Source: Gentiana macrophylla
Taxonomy: Eukaryota; Streptophyta; Magnoliopsida; Gentianales; Gentianaceae
NCBI GenBank assembly: GCA_026214975.1
Contig: CM047806.1
Coordinates: forward strand, 4,625,822 to 4,689,821
Direction: 5' to 3'
Length of the DNA: 64,000 bases
This document shows, piece by piece, positions 57,159 through 64,000 of the stretch. Both the position numbers and the translations under genes were made by a program. The notes below the pieces were generated by a model. The model had not been told where the DNA came from, did no database searches, and saw only the letters and a program-made list of their open reading frames with translations. The stretch's first letter is position 1. Each line of letters starts with the position of its first letter.

Positions 57159-57362
57159 TGTTGAGATAATGATAAAATGAAGACTTGATCTGAGCCTTAC
57201 ATTTGTCACTGCCGGATGTGTAATAATCTAAAGTCTAGATAATCAGTTAGTTAAAGATTTGTTATTAGATTCTCTTATGAGTGGTATTTATGGACTATGA
57301 TGTAATGTCGAGTCTATTCAGATAAAATGAATACATTTTCTTGGGGTTAACTTTTCTTTACT
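57159..57362 (+). repeat. 5' LTR of copia 4
   Basis: It matches 61982-62178. The main differences are in the segments cttacatttgtcactgccgg against cttacatcttcgctgct, and around 57310-57325. Confidence 0.85.
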
Positions 57363-57374
57363 TGGTATCGAGCT

Positions 57375-58560
57375 ATGGTATCCTCGGCCATGAGCTCCAC
57401 TAACTATTCCACGGACACCACGGTGTTACTTCTGAAGCCACCACAAACCACCGTCGTTTCTCGGCGGAAAGTAACCCGGCTTCTACTATTTCTCCGGTCC
57501 CGCGATACCGGGAGCTCAATTTCTTTCTCTCTTCACTGTATACTGTCGGGTACCATCATTTCCACTCACTTTTCCGACCTTTTTCTCGTTCCATGGACTA
57601 CCGGTGGTTATGTCTGCGGAATCACTTACATGTCGTCTTTAGGTTTCTTATCTCAAGTTTGGATCATTTCCATCTATTCTTCGTCCACGGCAACTCTTGC
57701 TCCGCGTTCACGGGCAATCTCGATCAAGCATGCCTTAAGCTCACTCGTGACAACTATTTCTGTGGAAATACACCGTACTTCCGATCATAAAAGGGATACA
57801 ATCTTGAGCCACTTTTTGGTGGTATGAAACCAAGACCTCCTGCAGATTCTCTTTGATGGAGGAGTTGCTCGTCATAATCTGATTTGTTGTTGCTCGAGTG
57901 GGATTCCACGATCATCTTCTTAAGAGTTGTTTGTTAAGTTATATGGCGGCAATGAGGCCTGGCTTGAGATTACGAGGCGTGAAACATCACAAGAAGTGCA
58001 GTCCCCTCTCGGCGTTGTTCAATAGCCAATCGAGCTAGGATGCTTGAATTCAAAGTGCTCTTACAAAAGCGAAAAAGCGTGAGATCTATGGCGGATTATC
58101 GCTCACAATGAAGTCGTATCTTTGATAAACTTGCATTTCTTGGTTACCCAGATGTCTAAATCGGAGTTGATCGCCAGTAGTTACGGTGGCACGAGCGGGG
58201 ATTATGAATAAACCAATCGTCAACATCACAACAAGGGTTGGTTATGAATTGGCAAAGTACAATCCGACTTAGCACACTCACGAGCGACTCTAGCTCGTTT
58301 CAATCCCAATTCAGCCGTTGACGGTCAAACCACTGATTCATTTGCGCAATATTATGCATTTGACTCGCCGTGGTCAATCCGAATTACGATATCGTCCTCG
58401 GTGCTCTACAATTACTGGCGAGGGGCGGGCGGTTATCGGTGGTGGCCGTGGTGGTCGGGGCCGAGGAGGTGGTAGAGAACCAATCCTAATAACGGGAGCA
58501 TATGCCAGCTTTGTGGTAAAATGGGCATCTGATTGCTTGAATCTGGCATCGATTTGATCC
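57375..58560 (+). pseudogene. Copia 4 gag and zinc-knuckle remnant
   Basis: Gag pieces include FTGNLDQACLKLTRDNYF (about 57705-57765). A Gly/Arg-rich stretch, GGGRGGRGRGGGREP (58438-58485), precedes a CCHC knuckle whose coding DNA (about 58503-58550) reads CQLCGKMGHLIACWN across a frame change. Stops and frameshifts are frequent between 57840 and 58310. Confidence 0.7.
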
Positions 58561-58639
58561 TAATTTCTGAGTCCTCCTCCTTAAATGCTCCTAATTGCAG
58601 TCTGAACAAATGCGCCCTCATTGCTTCTCTCTCAATCAT

Positions 58640-60000
58640 GGTGACTCGGCTGGTATATGGACGGTGGGGCTACACAAACCATGTCCTGGAAGCTCAACAA
58701 CTTGCCATGAGTTACGGATATAATGGTAATGGTACACTCTCGATAGGTAATGGTGAGCAACTTAAGATTCATAATATTGGTCAATCTATATTTACCTAAT
58801 TCTTTCCTTAAATTACATTCAATCCTCCATGTTCTCATATAACCAAAAATCTTCTTAGGTGTATCACTAAACTTTCTTGTGATAATGATGTGCTTTATTG
58901 AGTTCAATGAATCTTTACTGTTTGGTGAAGGACAAGAAGTCGAGGGTATTCTTCTCGAAGGGTAATGGAGGATGAGTGCTGTACAAGATGGTCAATCTCA
59001 ATAGAGACCCCAAGAGCTCCTCAATCCAACCAACTGTTCAGTTTGATTGTCTTCTTGGATTACATTAGAGTGCGATAATGTAGGAAAGAGTCTTGATGTA
59101 TGGCATATAAGGCTTGGCCACCACTCAAGAAAACTTTGAGTTTAGTTCTTCAAGAATGTAATGTTGTTTCTTATTAATGAAAGTTTGTCTTTACGTGAAG
59201 CATGCCAATTTGGCAAATCTCATGCTATTCTTATCTCGATTCTATTTCACATCTTTGCTCATATGTTTGACCTTATTCATACTGAGATGTTTGAGGACCT
59301 TCTCTGTTAAATCCACAGGCTGAACACTTATGTTATGTGCATTTCTAGATGATCACTCTAGGTTTACTTGGATTTACCCTCACAAAAGCTAAATCGAAAT
59401 GTGTGATGTAGTTAAACAATTTCACAAACTTGTTCATACCACAGTTCTCTACTCAAATTAAGTGCATCTGATCAGATTTGGGGTGGTGAGTATAGGAGCA
59501 TAGAAGCACGGCTTAAAGATCGAGGGCATAGTTTTGAGACACTCGTACCTCATGCTGCATGGCCAACATGGCGAGATGAGAGAAAACATAGGCACATAGT
59601 AGAACTAGGGCTCACCACTTCAGCTCGAGCCTCAGTGCCTCTCACTTTTTGGTGGTATAGTTTTCAGTTTGCTACTCTTACAATCAACAGTTTACTACTC
59701 TCGTGTTACAAAACAAGTCCCGCATGAGATCTATTTCATGCTAAACCAAACTATAACATGTTTAAAGTTTTTGGTTTTGCTGTTACCCATGTTTAAGACC
59801 ATATCAAGCTCATAAGTTTCAATTTCATTTCCACTAGATTTGTGTATCTTGGCCTAAGCCCCTATCCACAAAGGTCATATGTGTCTTGAGGAGAGTGGTA
59901 GAATATACATCTCTAGAGATGTAGTTTTTGATGAGCATTTCTTTCACTTTTCCACCAAATTTTAACAGGGGCATCACGGATCCTTAATTCTTGATATGTC
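58640..60000 (+). pseudogene. Copia 4 protease, pre-integrase and integrase remnant
   Basis: A protease active site reads WYMDGGAT (about 58653-58676), with Gly in place of the usual Ser/Thr. The pre-integrase domain reads DVWHIRLGHHSRKTL (about 59095-59140). Integrase is recognisable only in short pieces between 59300 and 59960 (for example DDHSR..W near 59350 in broken frames). Confidence 0.6.
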
Positions 60001-60439
60001 TAAGCCATCTCTAGTTTCTCTCTTAGTATATAGCCACAAACTATCCACTCACAACACAGTCTTTGCTTGATTGTGATCTGATGGATCCTATCTCCCCAAC
60101 TTTGATCGGATCTCGGATCCTGCACCACATCAAAGCCCCTTCACATCATATCTCATCACATCAAAGTCCACATCCGGTCCTTCACATTCTACCTCTAGTT
60201 TTGTGATCCTGATCTGTATCACCTCATATCTTTAGTCCCATCGATTACGAGTTTGTACCTCACACTTCCAGTCGGTCACTGCTTACAATCCTTCTCCAAG
60301 TCATAGTGTTACTTCTTCTTCCTCTCTCTGCACACCTCCACCTCATGTCAGATCGCTAATACTAAATCCTATGAAAACCAGGGCCAAACTTGGCATTTTC
60401 AAACCTAAAGTCTATCTTCTTGATTCTTCTATTGCTCAT

Positions 60440-61905
60440 TATTACGAACTGAAAGTGTGCCACGAGAATTATCGATCCCTCATGGAAAGGCGCCATGGAT
60501 GAAAATTTTACTGCATTGCAAAGAAATCACACATGGACTTTGGTTCCTCTATTCCAGTCAAACATTGGTTGGCAATGAGATGTGTTTTTAAACTTAAACT
60601 TAAAGGCGATGGCGTTATCTTTGAAACATAAAGCAGATTATTGGCAAAGGGTTTAGCCAAACATATGGGGTGGACTTTTCTGAGACCTTTAGTCCAGTTG
60701 CCAAGGCTCCACTATTAGAATTGTGCTTTCCACACGGGTGTCTTATAAGCTGCCAATTCATCAAATAGATATCAATAGTGCCTTTTTGAATGTCCCCCAC
60801 TGACATCTTGTGTATATGCCTCAACCAGGAGGGCTATGTTGATCCTTAGAAACCTAATTATATCGCCAACTTCATAAGGCTCTTTTATGGGTTAAAGCAG
60901 GCCCTAGAGCACAGTTTGAAGCCATGAAATTCTAATTTCTTTGTCTTGAGATTTTAAGCAATATATGTGTGATAATTCTCTTTTATTCTCAAACAACGGC
61001 GGCTCACATACTCTTTGTTTTAATCTATGTGGATGACATTTTGGTGACAGGAGTTCCGTGCGGTGTGATTCACAAGTTCATCAAGATGTTGGATTCCACA
61101 TTCTCACTCAAAGATCTAGGAAGTGTCTCTCACTTTACGGGTATCACGAGTTTTCGGTATGACAAGCTGGCATGTATCTTACTCAAACACATTATGCCAA
61201 ACAAGCTGTTGAAGAAGTTCAGCTGTGAATCTCTTAGTACTGTCCTACTCATAGTTCTCAACAAGAAGTTAGAAGAAGACCACGGTGACATCTTTTGAGA
61301 ATGCCATATTATCTGAAGCATTCTTGGGGGCTCTGATACCTCGCTCAAACAAGACTGATATCACTTTTGTTGTGAAGCTGTCTCGGTCGTACATCACAAT
61401 CACCTTGTGTTGAAGCCTTTGGAAAGCAAGCGTTTACTTAGGTATGTTCAAGGCCACGATTGACTATGGACTTCTATTTAAACCTCTTTACAACTTTGTC
61501 TCTTAATGGTTTTGAGATCTTTGATTGGGGGTTTCCATTCTTTGATAGAAAATCGGTTGGTGGTTATTGTGTTTATTTGGGGAATCCTTGGTGTCTTGGT
61601 CTTCAGAAGCGGTGTGGTATCCCGTTCTAGTCTGAGTCGAGAATATCGGGCCGCTATGATTTAACATCTAAAATGAAATGGATCACTTATCACGCTTTGA
61701 AATCTGATTCCTCTTGCAAAGGTACCCAGCTGCGTGGTGTGATAACACTAGTGCCTCTTTATCAGCACAAAATCCAATCTATCATGCTCGTACCAAACAT
61801 ATAGAGATTGATGTTCATTTTGTGAGAAATGAAGTGTTAGCCAGAAAATTTGCAAGTGCATTATGTTCCCTCAATGAGATCGCTAGCCTAGTATTTGCTT
61901 GACAA
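60440..61905 (+). pseudogene. Copia 4 reverse transcriptase and RNase H remnant
   Basis: RT pieces include VFKLKLKGDGVI (about 60580), HQIDINSAFLN and VYMPQPGGYVDP near 60755-60845. The catalytic block FVLIYVDDILVTG (61013-61052) runs into DSTFSLKDLGSVSHFTGI. RNase H ends with ARTKHIEIDVHFVRNEVLAR near 61783-61842. The frame 60969-61298 (109 codons) is the longest intact piece. Confidence 0.8.
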
Positions 61906-61981
61906 AACCTCTTGCTCTACTCGGTTTGACATTTTCGATCCAAACTCAATGTTGTGGTCACAACCTTGAGTTTGAGAGAGA

Positions 61982-62178
61982 TGTTGAGATAATGATAAAA
62001 TGAAGACTTGATCTGAGCCTTACATCTTCGCTGCTGATGTGTAATAATCTAAGAGTCTAGATAATCAGTTAGTTAAAGATTTGTTATTAGATTCTCTTAT
62101 GAGTAGTATTTATGGACTATGATGTAATCAGTACTATTATAAAATGAATACATTTATGTTGGGTTAACTTTCTTTACT
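61982..62178 (+). repeat. 3' LTR of copia 4
   Basis: The second LTR copy, immediately downstream of the purine tract. Confidence 0.85.
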
Positions 62179-62179
62179 T

Positions 62180-64000
62180 CCTTATCTACAAGTGTTTAGA
62201 TAGTAAAGCTAGGGATTAGTCAATAAAGAATTCATTTTTTCCTTTTTTTAAATAAAAAAAAAACAACAGTAATTCTCGTTGGATCATCTATATCCAAGCA
62301 CTTTAAAGCGATATAATGAAAGAAAAACAATTTTCTTATACAATCAATCCTATTAATTCAAGCGTGACGTTAGAAAACAAACATGATGTAGGTGTTTTAT
62401 TACTATTACAGAAATAATACTATATTCATCCCAAATGTAAGTGATTTTAGAAATTTTCATATATATTAATAAAGTGATTAAATATTGTAGACTATAATAT
62501 ATGATATACTGAGTTTGATTATCATTAATGAAATAATTATAAAATAATAAAATTGATTGAACATTATAATTATTACTTTTCTGGTGGTAACATAGATCGA
62601 GTTACATTACAATAATAAGTAACAATAATAAATAAATAAATAAATAAAACATTATCTTGAAATTTCTTAAATTCTCTAGCTTTTTTATTATACATGTTAC
62701 ATTGGTTGAACACCGGCATATCAAAATCCAATTCAGGTGGGGCTAGCATCAATCCTTTAGTGTTTTATTATGGGTCATTTTACACACTTTTTATTTTATA
62801 CATTAATCAATGATCAAATAATCATTGCAGCCTAGACATATATATGATTTAAAATCAAGTGACTCTTGTAAATTACTTTATTTAAATTACTAATTGGGCA
62901 CAAAGTTAGTTGGATGTAGAAGAGGAACCAATAAATTCTACAAGTGCGGCGGCTCCGGTGCTTTGCCACGACTAGAATGCTACGTGTCGAGCAAATGTCT
63001 TGGCCCCTTCCTCTTGAGGTCCATCGTATCTCAATACGAGCATTCGCGATCTCGGGTCAGCATGTCTTGATCTGATGCGTGTGCGACCATTGTGCCTCAT
63101 CTAGCTAGCATGCAGCGTGTCGAGCATGTGCATTTGCCCTGCACATCCTAAGGTCCAACATGCCTCATTGTGAGAATGTTCACAACCTCGGAGTCCTGCA
63201 TGTCACGCTATTTATGAACATGTGCGTAACGCCCGGTGTCTACAGGGCCTAGTATGCCATGCATCTAGCATGTCGTTGGCCCACACTTTTTCTGGTTTAG
63301 CTAGTTACAGGTGTGATGACCATGCTTCCAACTATCCTCAGGGACCGGTGTGATTGTTGAGCTTGTTCTACGAATGATTATTTGATTTTTATTTTAATAT
63401 CTTTAATAGCGGAAGAACCGCTTTTTCTTGTGAGTGCTTCACCAATCGTGAAGTATGGCCTTATGTCGACTCAATTCTCTATTTATTTTAGTTTTCATTG
63501 CTCACATTTCTAACATCATGATGTCATTGTTATAAGACTTACATGTCCTACAAAACACGTGATGCACTATGATGCATGGATCGTGGGTTTTCGTATCGCG
63601 TAGCGATCTGCGCATGCGGATCACGGATCGCCGAGGATCTGCGATGGGATACGTATTGGGTGATTTCTAGTTTTGAAAAGCTGCGTCACGTCACGGTGTT
63701 TGGATCTGCGAATTACGATAAGATCACGGCGTATCCGTCTTGAATCTGGCTACAATGAGAAAAGTTGATTTTTCATTTTGTTTTCATAATGTCGTGAAGA
63801 TTAAGTTATGTGTCCTTTCAAAGTCCCAAAATTCCTCCGTCCCAAGAATTGTAAGCTTTTCTTTCAATCTTAACATTAATCTCTATATGGACTCTTGGGT
63901 ATTCATATTTACAATTTTGTCCTCGCGTTTTAATTATTTCTGATTTGGTCCTTATATTTTCATTATTTACAAATACATCCGTGTGTCCGTATCATATATT
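62180..64000. other. Intergenic DNA downstream of copia 4
   Basis: No gene is supported. An AATA-type simple repeat lies at 62625-62650. 62984-63271 is a two-unit tandem repeat (separate entry). 63570-63720 is unusually rich in CG and in gatctgcg/gatcacgg words compared with its AT-rich surroundings. Confidence 0.5.
62984..63271. repeat. Diverged tandem repeat, two units of ~133 and ~155 bp
   Basis: Unit 1 (62984-63116) and unit 2 (63117-63271) share gtgtcgagca, aggtcca, agcatgtc/gcatgtc, atctagc(tag)catg and gtgcg-words in the same order. Sequence is GC-richer and CATG-rich. It resembles a decayed minisatellite or satellite fragment. Confidence 0.55.

Larger units (their letters stand above)
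57159..62178 (+). mobile_element. Ty1/copia element 4, full length, frames broken
   Basis: LTRs of about 200 bp (57159-57362 and 61982-62178) begin TGTTGAGATAATG. A PBS-like TGGTATCGAGC begins at 57363, and a purine-rich tract (gagtttgagagaga, 61966-61981) precedes the 3' LTR. Internal remnants follow copia order. The LTRs differ by several substitutions and small indels. I could not find a clean 5-bp TSD, and the LTR 3' boundary is uncertain by a few bases because the two copies share ctttactt there. Confidence 0.85.

Noticed and set aside
57159..62178. Clean target-site duplication for copia 4
   Set aside because: The bases before 57159 (tgaat) and after 62178 do not match, and the LTR 3' end cannot be fixed to the base, so I do not claim a TSD.

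Overview
The window is nuclear DNA of a flowering plant, most likely a eudicot. The evidence is AT-rich intergenic DNA, GT-AG introns, a sterol C-22 desaturase (CYP710A-type) gene, and a dense load of Ty1/copia, Ty3/gypsy, LINE, Helitron and CACTA-type sequence. One 100-bp run of N at 50346-50445 marks a scaffold gap. There is no bacterial, viral or organellar gene cluster, CRISPR array or rRNA gene, and I recognised no tRNA gene.

Layout. (1) 751-2340: a 5'-truncated LINE tail beside rearranged gypsy pol remnants. (2) 4082-5154: a kelch-type gene (minus) with one frameshift. (3) 5458-10432: copia element 1. (4) 10722-13141: a multi-exon minus-strand gene that I read as TPR-like helices, a degenerate IRE1-type kinase lobe and a KEN (RNase L/IRE1 nuclease-like) domain. 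(5) 14076-17093: copia element 3, with identical LTRs, a perfect TSD, no recognisable integrase core and an inverted RT block. (6) 17505-19211: a CACTA terminus and a small LTR element holding five ~50-63 bp repeats. (7) 20026-22186: a Helitron copy. (8) 24500-25695: a solo-LTR-like block. (9) 27181-32620: a second gypsy block, a foldback element and a second kelch gene, now in the opposite orientation. (10) 33811-38604: copia element 2 with TSD CTATG. (11) 39227-39460: remnant of a second KEN gene. (12) 40101-42637: a second, longer Helitron copy. (13) 44637-46115: a single-exon CYP710A gene broken by frameshifts. (14) 46210-57158: mostly non-coding with microsatellites and the gap. (15) 57159-62178: copia element 4. 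(16) 62180-64000: non-coding DNA with a diverged tandem repeat.

The organising feature is a large tandem segmental duplication. Unit 1 is about 1277-23388 and unit 2 about 27303-44622. They share the gypsy block, the kelch gene (inverted in unit 2), the KEN gene 3' end and the Helitron, in the same order. Copia 1 sits only in unit 1 and copia 2 only in unit 2, so both probably inserted after the duplication. The CYP710A gene begins about 15 bp beyond the edge of unit 2.

A caution applies to the whole window. Many reading frames are broken at positions where CAG or CTG is expected and CG-containing sequence is found, including all four copia primer-binding sites. This looks like a systematic consensus error, possibly at methylated CHG sites, so some 'pseudogenes' here may be intact in the organism.
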